From contig CM060731.1 in assembly GCA_030704615.1 (NCBI GenBank), forward strand, positions 54,544,221-54,608,220: a stretch of 64,000 nt of DNA, read 5' to 3'. This DNA is from Takakia lepidozioides. Its lineage: Eukaryota > Streptophyta > Takakiopsida > Takakiales > Takakiaceae. Of this stretch, positions 35,188-45,884 are shown in pieces; position 1 is the stretch's first letter; each line of letters opens with the position of its first letter. The notes under the pieces are model-generated. The model saw nothing but the letters and a program-made list of their open reading frames with translations. It ran no database searches and was not told the origin of the DNA. Position numbers and translations under genes: made by a program.

Positions 35188-37540
35188 CCTTGGTGTTTGC
35201 CCTCCAACTATATCTCTGCCTGTAGAACATCATTTGGCAGGTCCAACAATGTCAATTCAATTTTCACAATGTGGTGGGACACACACGCGACTCACGATCG
35301 AAGAATTGGAAGGTTCAATATCAGAATCTCGCTCATTCGTACGTAAATTGAGATATAAGTGGGGTCTAATGTGTGGTTCGAGGAATTCAGAGAAGTCGTA
35401 CGGTGGCCTTGGAGTTAGACCGTCGGACGTGCAATGGAATCCCCTTAGGTGAACAGAAAGGTCCCTGCGCCGTAGCTCTAGATCAGTCATACCTTAGACC
35501 TCTCTACCTGACTAGAGCTACAGTGCTCATTCGACGATATGAACTCTCAAACAGATGCGAGGAAATATGGGAGCAAGCTGTGAGAGTGGAATATCTCGGA
35601 CCATCCCTAACATCAACGATTCAATGGTTAGAAACAAGTGTCAACTTCTAGTAGGGAACAGCAAAGAAAGGTCTGGACAATTTAAAGGTCAAATTCATGA
35701 ATGAGGTCTACCCCAGGCTAGCTGTGATCAGTACCTGTTAAGTCTACAGAACTGGGGCCGCTCTCGCTACCTAGTACTCAATCGCTGAACAGAACGAGCA
35801 GTCTGTGAAACTCCTGTACGACAAAAACTGATATGGAAGGTTTGGCGGGACACACTGCAATCAGATTCAACTTAGAACGATTGTTCAAGAGAGACCGCGT
35901 CAAGATGAGACCGCTTGACAGTCTAGCTGAGTCCCGCAGCCTGAAGAGAAAGTCGTGGGAAAAAACCCGTCAACCCTGTCGGTCTGTCAGAAACACAGGA
36001 AGACGACAACACTTATTCTCTACGGCAGAACTGTGCGGGAGAAGATCAGTGCAAAGAGCCTGCAATATTAACCAGTTGTGACTGGGAAAACCAAACTACG
36101 GGTGTGTACAACAGTTGGGGGGAGAGCAACTGGAAATGGGAGACAGCTGATCTACAACAATAAGGAAACACCCAGTATATATAGCTATGAAAAAGCCCTA
36201 CAGCGCGTGTCCGCAGCGTGGAGATGGAGAGAAAACCGAGACTCCGGTGATAAAAACGAACTGGCTGCGTGCCCACAAGCCTCGGACCCATAGCAGGGTG
36301 GGACAGACAACGTGGTACCTACTTTTGTCTTGCCAAGCGTTTCTGCTTTTCGTTGCTCCCTGACCAATTGGATCCTCCAAGCTTCGATAGAGACAATACA
36401 GTTTACATCATGGTTTACTTCGGTGAACATCTTCAATCTCCTACTTATAAGAAAGGTCCAAATCCGTGCCCAAATCAAAATGTGACGTGCATAATTTGCT
36501 CCATGAAAACCAGACCTGTAGTTTCATCAACTACAAGTAACCTGACTGGATGCCCTGGGATTTGCACATGACAAGCTACTTGTTCAGGAATTCATGAATG
36601 ATTCATCTTACGATTTAAGTGGCAGGTCTACAGAAAACAGTCCAGGGAAGCTGTTCTGGCACCATGTGTCATAGCAGTGGAATCTTCAAGCACGCGTGAC
36701 TTTGAGAACATTTTCTTTCATGTCATTTGAAGCACTCATTGAATTAAGCCTGTCCGAAGTAGATCTGAATCAATATTCCTAAGTTCCATATTAATCTTTT
36801 CCTTTTCACATTATCGATACGGTGGTGATGACACGCCAGTGTGTTAAGCCCAATGTTGTGATGATTGTAGGACTGCTTGGGGCCAATGCATGTACTCCAT
36901 CTACCATATCACCCAGCGCTGAGCTGCTTGTATTTGGGCAAGAGATGCAGTGTACTAGATGCGTAGAGACGGCTTCGTCTTCACCGGCTCGCTGCAACGT
37001 CCTCAACTAGTTTCCCGATGTTGCATGAGCTCCCGATGGCGTGCGTCCAGAATTAAGAAATACTCCCACTCTGCTTCGCAATACACACTTGTTATAAATA
37101 GCGCTGTCTGTATATACGGTATAAACATAGTTTGCAGCTGCCCAAAACTAAATGAGGGGCCCCTACTCGCTGTGCATTTATTTCTATTTCACCTCAGTAA
37201 AAAACTTGTAAAGATAAAGATAGGGTTTGTTTAACGCAGTGCGGGGCAGTTGAGAGTTCCAAAAACTCCTTGACGGAAAAATGGAGCAACGAACAGAGCG
37301 CAGTGGTTGGGCCCGCCATCCAAACATTTTACATCCGTCCATGGCCAGCAACGTCCCCATTGGTGGCTGCCTTGTGCGATGGCTGGCAGGCGGCCGGCCT
37401 CCTCGTGGAATCCGGTTGTCGGAAAATCATGCTAGAAGCCCCACACGTGTCAACCACAGAAACCCCTACTCCCACCAGTTGACACCTGTACAGTAGCCAG
37501 CCCCAAAAAAGAATCCCTAGTCTCACCCCCATTCCAAGCA
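35188..37540. other. Upstream region of the oxidase gene, no gene recognised
   Basis: About 2.3 kb with only short frames. Presumably includes the promoter of the minus-strand oxidase gene; no clear TATA box or regulatory site can be named. Confidence 0.45.
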
Positions 37541-37545
37541 TGCCA
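37541..37545. repeat. TGCCA target-site duplication of Copia element, left
   Basis: TGCCA directly before the LTR at 37546, repeated exactly at 41480-41484 after the other LTR. Confidence 0.93.
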
Positions 37546-37968
37546 TGTTGGAATTCGATTTTATTTTTTTCCACACAATTTTGGAATAAATGCAATATTT
37601 TTATTTTTATTTTAAATCGACAAAAAATAGAGATAAAAGATTACTGAGAATTCTCCACCCAACCATAGGACCACAACAAGCTGTGTCCACCCTCCGAGCT
37701 CTCCCTATTTATACTCAAAGTCTAATCCAGAAATAGTTGAGATAACTATAGCATAATTCCATGCTTTTACTTAAGTTATCTCCACATGCTATTCTGATAC
37801 AATGACTTGAGTCACTAATAACTGAAGCTAACTTTAGCTATCTTTTAGCTAATTGAGGCTTATCTTTATTGTTAACTGTGATTTATCAGCACTGCTATTA
37901 TGGAAGTCTATCTTGTCATCACAGTAACTCTAGATAGTAGTAACTTGGTCAGGAGTTGTTTTCCAACA
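37546..37968 (-). repeat. 3' LTR of Copia element (423 bp)
   Basis: It matches the other LTR closely but carries an extra AT-rich piece of about 55-65 bp just inside its plus-strand left end (about 37557-37622), which explains 423 versus 371 bp. The TATA box TATAAATAG on the minus strand is at 37705-37713. Confidence 0.93.
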
Positions 37969-37983
37969 CCCCCACTCAACGAG

Positions 37984-38259
37984 TTACCAAGTTAAGCACT
38001 TGACTACTCCCATTAAGCCTCGAAAGCGTTCAAGCTTTTCAGCACTAAGCTCTTTTGTCAGTATGTCTACAACCATGTTGTTGGTGTTGCAATATACAAG
38101 CTTGACAACTCCTGCTTCAGTTTTCTCTCGTACCAAATGATGATGAATCTCAATATGCTTTGTGCGAGCATGAAACATTGGATTCTTTGAGAGAGCAATA
38201 CACCCTTGGTTGTTATCATGCATACATGAGACTTCCCACAACACTTTGATAGGGAACAT
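37984..38259 (-). pseudogene. pol: Copia RNase H
   Basis: The end of the polyprotein. DNQGCIALSKNP (here NNQGCIALSKNP), ARTKHIEIHHHLVREK and VDILTKELS are the diagnostic Copia RNase H motifs. It is joined directly to the reverse-transcriptase block ending VVGSLMYA, with the normal intervening 100 or so residues missing and the frame shifted, so an internal deletion took place at about 38255. Confidence 0.9.
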
Positions 38260-39430
38260 CTCTCATTGTCTCCAAGTCTGCAGCACTCTTATGACTCATC
38301 TCCTTTGAGAGTTTGCAATTTGGGACAAACGGGGTATTTACCAGCATACTTTCAGCCATACCAAAGTGCCTTAAGATATCTTCAAGATATTTACGTTGGT
38401 TCAGGTAAATCGCTCGGTCTTGTCGAACACGAGTTACCGATACCCCCAAGCAGTACTGGATCTCTTTCAAATCCACCATCTTAAACTTCATTGAGATATC
38501 GCTCTTTGTCTTTTTCAACAGAGCCTGATCAACACATGATCACATGATCTCTTTCAGATCCACCATCTCAAACCTCTTTGAGATTGTCTTTTTCAACAAA
38601 GCCTGATCAACACATGATCACATGATCTTTTTCAAATCCACTATCTCAAACTCCTTTGAGATATTACTCTGTATGTGTTTCAACAGAGCCAAGTCATTAG
38701 AGACCAAAATCAGATCATCAACGTACAGTGTTATGATCACAAAAGAGTTTCCATGAGCCCTCTTATAGTAAAAACTATAATCAGCAGAGCTCCTCTCAAA
38801 CTCTTCAGCCATGAAATATACATCAATCTTAGCATTCCATGCCCTAAGGGATTGCTTCAAACCATACAAGGACTTCATGAACTTACACACCATCATCTCC
38901 TTCTCTTTTACAGCAAATCCCTCCAGCTGGTCCATGTATATTTCTTCCATAAGATCTCCATTGAGAAAGACTGTACATACATCTATCTGATGTACCTCAA
39001 GATTTTCAACAGCTGCAAACGCTAGAATCACTCGAATTGACTCCATCCATGCAACAGGGGAGAAGGTTTCATTGTAATCAATACCTTCAATTTGCGAAAA
39101 CCCCTTTGCAACCAAGCGTGCTTTGTACCTTGCTACAGAACCATCTGCATTGTACTTAACCTTGAAAATCCATTTGCAGCCAACAGACTGCCGTCCAGAT
39201 GGAAGTTGAACAAGACTCCAAGTCTTATTATCCTGAAGACACTTAAACCCAGATGCCATAGCTTCCTTCCAGTGTGAAGAGTTCCCATTCCTCATTGCAT
39301 CTGACACACTTTGAGGTTCATCACTGTTAATGAAATAGGCAGAAGATACCTTTGAGGGTTTTTCAATCATAGTAGATTGTACCTCCTCCATTTGAACCTC
39401 AACTATCTCTTCAACAATCTTCTCTTCCAT
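38216..39430 (-). pseudogene. pol: Copia reverse transcriptase, broken by a tandem duplication
   Basis: Two stretches (39430-38618 and 38518-38216) of one reverse transcriptase. Present are ARLVAKGFSQIEGIDYNETFSPVA, HQIDVCTVFLNGDL (usually DVKTAFLNG), LYGLKQSLRAW, the catalytic box YVDDLIL and, after the break, YCLGVSV and YLEDILRHFGM. About 90 bp of sequence around EFEIVDLKKI is repeated in tandem three times (about 38459-38700), which breaks the frame. Confidence 0.92.
38459..38700. repeat. Tandem triplication of about 80-90 bp inside reverse transcriptase
   Basis: Three consecutive copies of a unit containing CTTTTTCAACARAGCCTGAT and ATCTCTTTCARATCCACCAT. The duplication lies within coding sequence, so it arose after or during the copy's formation, for example by template slippage in reverse transcription. 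Confidence 0.85.
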
Positions 39431-39587
39431 TTTATCTTCTTAGTCAGAGCCAAGTTCTCTTTTTTATGGTCCAAACTTGGAACTACTGTTTTCTAATGAA
39501 AGTTCCTGGACTCATTGAATATTCATCACGACTGATGATCACATACTTGCTCTCAGGGTTATACAACTTATACCCTTTGGTTTCTTC

Positions 39588-40256
39588 TCAATAACCAATG
39601 AAGATACACTTGATTGCTTTTGCATCCAATTTCTTCCTTACTTCCTTTGGAACATGGGTAAATGCAACACACCCAAAGATGTGCAAATGATCAACTGAAG
39701 GTTTCTCACCCTTCCTCTTTGTAGAGATTGCCTTAGTAGGAAGTCGATTCTGGAGGCATGTTGCAGTCGCCACTGCTTCTGCCCAGAAACGGTGGTCCAA
39801 CCTCATGTGTTGCAACATACACCTCACACTCTCAACAAATGTTCGATTCTTCTTCTCTGCAACTATATTCTGTTCTAGCGTATATGGTGTGGTTGATTGT
39901 TTCACAATACCATCCTCCCTGCAGAACTGGTTAAAGTTATTTGAGATGTACTCACCACCACCATCACACCGAAGAGCTTTGATCTTTTCTCCAGTTTGAT
40001 TCTCCACCAAAGCTTTGAATGCCTTGAACCTATCAAGAACTCCAAACTTGTTTTGCATCGTGTAGAGAAATGTTTTCCTGGAAAAATCATCAATGAAGGT
40101 CAAGAAATACTTTGCACCTCCATGAGATTCAGTTGACATAGGACCGCATAGATCTGTATAAACCAACTCAAGAACCTTATTTGTTCGAGAACCTCCATCC
40201 TTTGGAAATGAGTTGCGATGGTGTTTACCGTACACACATCCGTCACAAAAACTCAA
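39588..40256 (-). pseudogene. pol: Copia integrase
   Basis: GAG-pre-integrase end (CDGCVYGKHHRNSFP) and the integrase core. YTDLCGPMSTESHGGAKYFLTFIDDFSRK carries the first Asp pair and ALRCDGGGEYIS the second, with the expected Asp-Gly-Gly-Gly-Glu. The third acidic residue should lie in the block after QSTTPYTLEQN, where relatives have TPQQNGVAER and this copy has TLEQNIVAEKKN. The product is 222 codons, open. It is separated from the protease segment by one stop around 40253. Confidence 0.92.
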
Positions 40257-40840
40257 GATTCGATCTCAAGTAAGATCCATGCCCTTAACAGATTGTTAGC
40301 TGGCATGCATGCCAAACTTTGCATTGAGACATGTCCAAGTCTCTGATGCCAGAGGTCACTCTGCTTGAGAGTAGTAGTACACTCCGCATGTAAAACCTGG
40401 AGAACCCCAACCAGCTTGTACAATCTTGCATCTTTCACTGCCTCAGCCATCACTTCGCTGCCAAACTTCATCCAGCAATGATTGGTAGAATATTCAACCG
40501 TAAGACCTTGCTCAATTAGCTGACTAACTGACAATAGGTTCTTTGTCAGTCCAAGAACAAAGAGGACTCCTCCGATCTCCTTCGATACTCCAGATGATAA
40601 TTGAAACACAACAGTACATTTTCCATGGATATCAAGACTTGTACTGCTGTCAAGATACACCTTGTGTCCCACATAGAGTTCCTTGAAGGTTGAGAATGCT
40701 TCCTTCTGGAACGTCATGTGCTGAGATGCCCCTGAATCAATGAACCACACATCTCTGCAACTCGTAGAGATTGACAAAGCTACAACAAGAAGTTCAGTTC
40801 TTTCAGCCAATGCTGAAACCTCATTTTGAAACCTCTTCAT
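40253..40840 (-). pseudogene. pol: Copia protease and GAG-pre-integrase
   Basis: DVWFIDSGASQHMT is the aspartic-protease active site. LGLTKNLLSVSQLIEQG is the block that follows it in Copia proteins. DLWHQRLGHVSMQSL is the GAG-pre-integrase domain. The segment is open for 195 codons, then goes out of frame just before the integrase core. Upstream sits only a stub of gag. Confidence 0.92.
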
Positions 40841-40944
40841 TTCTCATCGTCTAGCCTTTTCTTGAAGCAGTCACGTGCATATAAGTGACCATCTAACTTC
40901 TCCACTCGGGTATGATCAGCAGAAGGTGCCATGATACTAGCCAT
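40839..40944 (-). pseudogene. gag: Gag stub of the Copia element
   Basis: A 35-codon frame that starts MASIMAPSADHTRVEKLDG, a normal Copia gag N terminus, and jumps straight to HLYARDC, the end of a zinc knuckle. About 200-250 codons of gag, including the capsid part, are deleted. The stop overlaps the ATG of the protease frame. Confidence 0.75.
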
Positions 40945-41092
40945 GATACTAGTTTGATGTTTTGCCAACTATAAAACACCCTCAAACTTTCAGATCTAAC
41001 TCCAAGCACTCAAGCTTTCAGATCTAAACCCAAGCACTAAAGCCTATTGGTTGTAAATAAAATACTCATCTCCTTCTATCTCTCAGACAGAA

Positions 41093-41108
41093 CCTTGCTT
41101 TGATACCA
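41093..41108 (-). promoter_or_regulatory. Primer-binding site of the Copia element
   Basis: TGGTATCAAAGC read on the minus strand directly beside the 5' LTR, one base different from the usual TGGTATCAGAGC. Confidence 0.88.
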
Positions 41109-41479
41109 TGTTGGAATTCGACAGAGAATAGAGATAAAAGATGAACTGATTACTGAGAACTCTCCACCCAACCATAGGACCACAACAAGCTGTATGTCCA
41201 CCCTCCGAGCTCTCCCTATTTATACTCAAAGTCTAATCCAGAAATAGCTGAGATAACTATAGCATAACTCCATGCTTTTACTTAAGTTATCTACACATGC
41301 TATTCTGATACAATGGCTTGAGTCACTAATAACTGAAGCTAACTTTAGCTATCTTTTAGCTAACTGAGGCTTATCTCTATTATTAACTGTGACTTGTCAG
41401 CACTGCTATTATGGAAGCCTGACTTGTCATCACAGTAACTCTAGGTAGTAGTAACTTGGTTAGGAGTTGATTTCCAACA
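41109..41479 (-). repeat. 5' LTR of Copia element (371 bp)
   Basis: TGTTGG...CCAACA; the TATA box TATAAATAG on the minus strand is at 41216-41224, so transcription runs leftward. Followed by the TGCCA duplication (41480-41484). Confidence 0.93.
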
Positions 41480-41484
41480 TGCCA

Positions 41485-42440
41485 TTGGTTGCTCCCACGC
41501 ACTCAAGTAATTCCTTCGGCTTTTACCCTTCCCAAAGTAACTATTACTATGGACTGGGGTAGTTATTACGCTGTAAAAATGGCGAAGGAATTCACGGATT
41601 GTGAGTGTGGTGGTGAGTCATGCAAGTCTGAAAGTTTGGAGGGTGTTCAAACAGTGTGCAGATGCCTTGCCACCTTTGCAAGTTAGTATGCACAACACGT
41701 GTTTACCGCTCTTGGTTTGGTATGTAGGGTTTCCTCTTAGATAGTACCAACCCACGGTATCAACAGTGGTATGGAAGAAGCAAAGCAGGTGGTATGAAGA
41801 GTTGCAACACGTACATGACAAACCTCTCGGGCTACTATAATTGCAGACGAAAATATTCTAACACCCAGCCAATACCAGGTTGATTTGATACCAGTTGAGT
41901 TTGCCTCGGTATTGAGATTTGACCCAGATACAACCCACTTACTATCTAAATCATAATTTTCTTTTTTAAATACTTAAATCTGGCTGGTATAAAAAAAAAC
42001 TTTCAAAAAATACTTAGACTCGCCGGCTGGTATGTGAAAACTTATGTAAGACCAGAACAACACTTCGAAAGCCAACAATCATTAATAAGCCTCTCATTTT
42101 ACAATAATAGGGTCATGAATGCAAGCGTGCGAGAAGGACGGTGGGCCCATCGTCCAGACGAGGGGCACCCCCCTACCCGCGCCCACCCACCCGCTGCTGC
42201 CAGCGGTCGCCCACGCCCGCCCCTGCTGCCGCGGTTGCACCAGCCGCGGCTGGCCCGCCCGGGGTCCGTCCACCGGCCGCTCCGTTGCGGCCTGTCCGCT
42301 GCGGCAGGTCCGCTCCCGCTAGTCTGCCCGCCTGCAAGATTTGGGCCATCCAGGACGAATCCCATCGCAGCCCTCTAATTTAGGGCCATATCTCGCCACG
42401 CCTTATCTTTGCCGCCTGCCATCTGCCACGAGCTATAAAC
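41485..42440. other. Intergenic, with a very GC-rich block at 42120-42345
   Basis: AT-rich to 42110, then about 225 bp of extremely GC- and CpG-rich DNA containing words such as CTGCCAGCGG and GTCCGCTGCGG. These resemble the CAGCGGACT array at 44.1-44.8 kb. It could be a promoter-like CpG island or the terminal region of the adjacent MULE-like element. No gene seen. Confidence 0.5.
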
Positions 42441-42447
42441 ATGGGTC

Positions 42448-42906
42448 ATGTTTCTCCGTGCACGTTCTCTATCGTATCCTACGGCGCTTTCGTTGCAGGT
42501 TCTGGAGCGTGTGTTCTGCACTGTACATGGCATGGAAGTAGGAGCAGAAGCCGACGACATGCAGCAATTTGAGAGCCGGCTTATACGCCCTCTTCGACAA
42601 AGTTTGCAAACACCAAAACCAAGACCTTTCAACAATAAGGACCTTCATTGGAAGTGTGAAACGCAATATGGGTTTAGGGGGATGCAAGTGCGTGTTAAAA
42701 ATGCCTGTATACCTTGGGATAGAGTTGCGGACTTCGTCCATAGAGAGGAGAGTGTGGAGGACTGCCCCACTCAATATTGGGTATATGTGCACAGTAAAGT
42801 GGACGCCGGAGTGCGGAAAGCTCCCAGAGGGAACACCTTCTTGAGCAGTATCATGTGTGCACCATCCTCATTGTGGTTTAGGGATGTCACTGCATTGTTG
42901 TTGTGA
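42448..42906 (+). pseudogene. MULE-like transposase N-terminal fragment, plus strand
   Basis: An open frame of 152 codons. The segment NACIPWDRVADFVHREESVEDCPTQYWVYV resembles the N-terminal part of MULE-type transposases (a VPWDRV...FPTTFW-like block that precedes the Cys-rich region). The first codons may instead be 5' leader, since a splice-acceptor-like TTTCGTTGCAG ends at about 42499. The body of a related transposase lies nearby on the opposite strand (45871-43403), so this is either a second copy in inverted orientation or part of a rearranged element. Family assignment is from recollection of motif order and is tentative. Confidence 0.5.
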
Positions 42907-43059
42907 TTTGTATTTGTCTCTGACTGTGGCTTCCATAAGTCCATAGGTTGAGATTTTGAATTCCATTTGACAGGATTGAAAGTACTATTCAGCTACCTGG
43001 CAAGTATTGGCATCTTCAAACATTTTATTAATGAACTTAGCCAGGATATCATCGAGCTG

Positions 43060-43160
43060 GAGATTGAACCCAAGATCTCATGGCGCTGAAGCATTGAACA
43101 TAGAATCTCATGGCCTTCAAGCATTGAACCCAGGATCTCAGGAGCTTGAGAGCATTAAAG
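43060..43160. repeat. Short tandem repeat (about 36 bp units)
   Basis: Three imperfect copies of a unit containing CAAGCATTGAACCCAGGATC with TCATGG between copies. Confidence 0.7.
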
Positions 43161-43224
43161 AAGTTTTGCCCTGGGCCCACCAGCTCTCTAGTGTTATGCC
43201 ATGTTATGCCAAGGCCCACCAAGG

Positions 43225-43445
43225 GTTCAAGAACCGGAACCTGTTTCTATCCCCGTGCGCCCCGGTTCTCCGGTTCTTACACCCAGCAAGAACCGCCGGT
43301 TCGGTTCTACGCCGATCCCCATTGGCAGGTTCCGGTTCCGTGGCAGGTTCCGGTTCCGGGTCAGGTTCTGTAGGAATGGGTCCGGTTCCGGTCCGGTTCC
43401 GGTTAACCTGAACCTGAACCGGCGGTTAACCTGGGTCCCGGCGGG
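43225..43445. repeat. GGTTCCGGTTCCG low-complexity array
   Basis: Degenerate repeats of GGTTCCG and its partial complement AACCTGAACC, GC-rich, next to the 3' end of the transposase relic. Confidence 0.85.
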
Positions 43446-45871
43446 TAACCGCCCAACACTGGTATGAACCCATGCATCTTCAAATGAATTGCGTACCAGT
43501 AGTGTGTGAGCACACGGCCCGTGAGTTCCCATATTAGCCAATCGACTCTTCGACCAGTCATTTTGCCTTTCCCCATCCTCAGTCTAGCCTTCAAGTTTCC
43601 ATGGTATGCCTCAATGCTAGCATTTGTGTCTTGACTGGCATGTGGAACATGGCGAGCAGCAGTACACCACATCAATTGCTATTTTAGGAGACCATTCCTT
43701 GTCGATGTACTTTAAAAATTCCCGAGCATTGCGATATTTCTTTCTCATGTCCCTGATTGTTTTGGCAACCCAGAGAAGTGTTTTTTTGGGATCGCTTGGT
43801 CCACCTCTACAATACATGAGGTCTCTCATATCCTTCAACACGTTTGCTGCAGTGACGGGATCTTTGGTCTTCTGGCATGATTGCTTTAGCCATGCCTTGC
43901 GGACATGCCAAAGGCACAGGAAAATAAGGACTCCTTTGAAAGCAACCTTGCACATAACACATCCACATCAGGCACTTCAGAGGGAATCCCCCCATTGTCG
44001 GTGGACACCAACCGAGTGTGCTGGAGACCTCCAACAGACTCCACACCAACCCCTAAACAGACTGGGTGGTAAGACACTGCCTGCGGGTCTGGTGGGCCGA
44101 CTTCCCCTCCCAAGTCTGCTAGCAGACCCATGAAGCGTGCCAGCGGACTCGCCCCTGTGAGTCTTGTGGCGGACCGTCCGACGAGTCTGCCAGCGGACTC
44201 GGCCCGTTGAGTGTACCAGCGGACTCGCCCATGCAAGTCTGCCAGCGGACTTGGTCCGTTGACTGCAAGCGAACTCGCCCACACAAGTGTGCAGCGGACT
44301 CTCCAAGTCGAGTCTGCCAGCGGAATCGCGTATGCAAGTCTGCCAGGGTACTGGCGCAGGCGTGTCTGCCAGCTGAGTAGCCCAAAGCAGACTCCACACC
44401 TGCAACCCCTAAACAAACTTGGTCGCAAGACACTGCCTGCGGGTCTGGCGGGCCGACTTCCCCTCCCAAGTCTACCAGCAGACCCATGAAGCGTGCCAGT
44501 GGACTCGCCCCAGCGAGTCTTCTGGCGGACTCGGGCCATTGACTGTGCCAGCGGACTCGCCCACGCGAGTCTGCCAGCGGACTCGGCCGGGCAAGTTTGC
44601 CAGTGGATTTGATCGGGCGAGTCGGGCTTGCCCACGCGAGTGTGCAACTGGACTCGCCCACACGTGTGTGCAGCGGACTTGGTCCAAGTCCAGTCTGCCA
44701 GCGGACTCGCGCATGCGTGTCTCTCAAGGAACTGTCGCAGGTGACTCTGCCAGAGACTCTGCCAAAGCAGACTATGACGACAATTGCATGCCAGCGGACT
44801 TCGACAGTGGGTGTCTGTTGGGGTATAGAAGACTCACCTAATAGCGTTTATTTCAGCATCCGCATCATCGACAATGAAGGCATTGGGTCGCCAGGTCGGC
44901 ATATCTGCGTGGAGTCGGTCATGCAAGGCTGTCATCCACGGCACCAGGTCTGTTGTCCTATTCCTGGCGGATATGATGTATGCAACTGGTATACCGTTCA
45001 GCCACTCGTCAAAAACCATCATCATGTACAATGGGAACTGTTCAGATGCACTATGTCACTATGTCAGTTGGTTCCAATGTGCAACATCCTACGAACAATT
45101 GATGCGCAGAAATGGTAAGAGGGATGAATCGTACCTTGTGGTGATTTGTCCCGAAGGTTGCATCGCATGCAACAATACGCGCATGTCCAACTGAAGCATT
45201 CTCTGCTTCTGCCACTCAGTTTGAATGCCAATAGTGAGTGTCAAATCTCCATCATAATGCGCGAAGGTTGGCGCCAGTATTTCTTCTCGATAGAAGAAGA
45301 CTGATGCGGGGTTCAGGTCTTTCCATATACGGACGCTGTCGGCATCGTTGGCATGCTTTTTGAACATTTGCCATGCCCGTTTCTCAGCCAAGTTGCGGAC
45401 ATCTTGCTCGAGGAGGAAATCATCACGTGTCCATGCATCTCCCAAACCTATGTTGTTCATGACGTGCTCCTTGTGTTCCATCATGATTTGTGCGACCGTG
45501 AGGCCTCGGTACAAACACTCAACGACCAAGGTTTTCAATTCCTCGCTAATGCAGGGTGCATAGGCCGCTCATGTGTTCCTGAACTCTGCGGTCTTGCCAT
45601 GGGAGGGTTTCCCTAGGGCATCCACGTGCTCCATGTTGTTGTAGTATGTGAGGACACAAATGTCCGGGGCAAGATTGCTGCACTTTGAAACAACAAAGGC
45701 ACCCGCGCTTGTACGACTCTCCGTAGTCCGACTTCTTCCTTCTTGGGCCTTTATGCGGGTGTTTAGTGCCAGCACCCACATCCGGACCTCCACGCGTTTG
45801 TTTTGGATCCTCGACAGTTGCATTGACCGTGCGCTTGTCGTCGGGTCCGTAGACCAGAGTGGTCTAGAACC
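43403..45871 (-). pseudogene. MULE-type transposase, intron-containing, decayed
   Basis: Minus-strand pieces line up as one transposase. A Cys-rich N-terminal part with KRGCLCCFKV and VLTYYNNMEHVDALGKPSHG (45780-45570) leads, after an in-frame TGA, to ISEELKTLVVECLYRGLTV and then TLTIGIQTEWQKQRM. After one frameshift CDATFGTNHHK follows, ending at a GT donor (45134). A 97-bp intron leads to exon 45037-44838: FPLYMMMVFDEWLNGIPVAYIISARN and FIVDDADAEINAI, the DDE core. This ends at a strong donor (AG|GTGAGT). The next homologous block is about 880 bp away (43955): IFLCLWHVRKAWLKQ, then QDTNASIEAYHGNLKARL and the C terminus, with a further frameshift. The gap holds a tandem array and I could not find an acceptor in the right phase. 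Confidence 0.75.
44037..44800. repeat. CAGCGGACT array with a ~355-bp tandem duplication
   Basis: Two head-to-tail copies of about 355 bp (about 44037-44390 and 44391-44745), each opening near CAGACTCCACACC. Inside and just beyond them about a dozen copies of GCCAGCGGACTCG or close variants occur, 20-40 bp apart, often with GCCCACGCGAGTC between. It lies between two coding blocks of the transposase relic, probably in an intron. Confidence 0.88.
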
Positions 45872-45884
45872 AGTGGATCTTGAC

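Larger units (their letters stand above)
37546..41479 (-). mobile_element. Ty1/Copia LTR retrotransposon with internal deletions
   Basis: A 3934-bp element on the minus strand. LTRs start TGTTGGAATTCGA and end TTCCAACA, with a perfect TGCCA duplication. The primer-binding site (TGGTATCAAAGC, read on minus from 41108) matches initiator tRNA-Met apart from one base. A polypurine tract (GAGTGGGGG, plus-strand 37969-37977) touches the 3' LTR. The coding order is protease, integrase, reverse transcriptase, RNase H, as in Copia. Most of gag and about a hundred codons before RNase H are missing, and frames are broken, so it is defective and needs a helper if it moves at all. Confidence 0.95.

Noticed and set aside
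38459-38700. Possible CRISPR-like direct repeats
   Set aside because: This is an 80-90 bp tandem triplication within reverse transcriptase, with no spacers; the genome is eukaryotic.
43886-44841. Long frames (up to 253 codons) through 43.9-44.8 kb on both strands
   Set aside because: They are translations of the CAGCGGACT tandem array in several frames; GC-rich repeats lack stops by composition.
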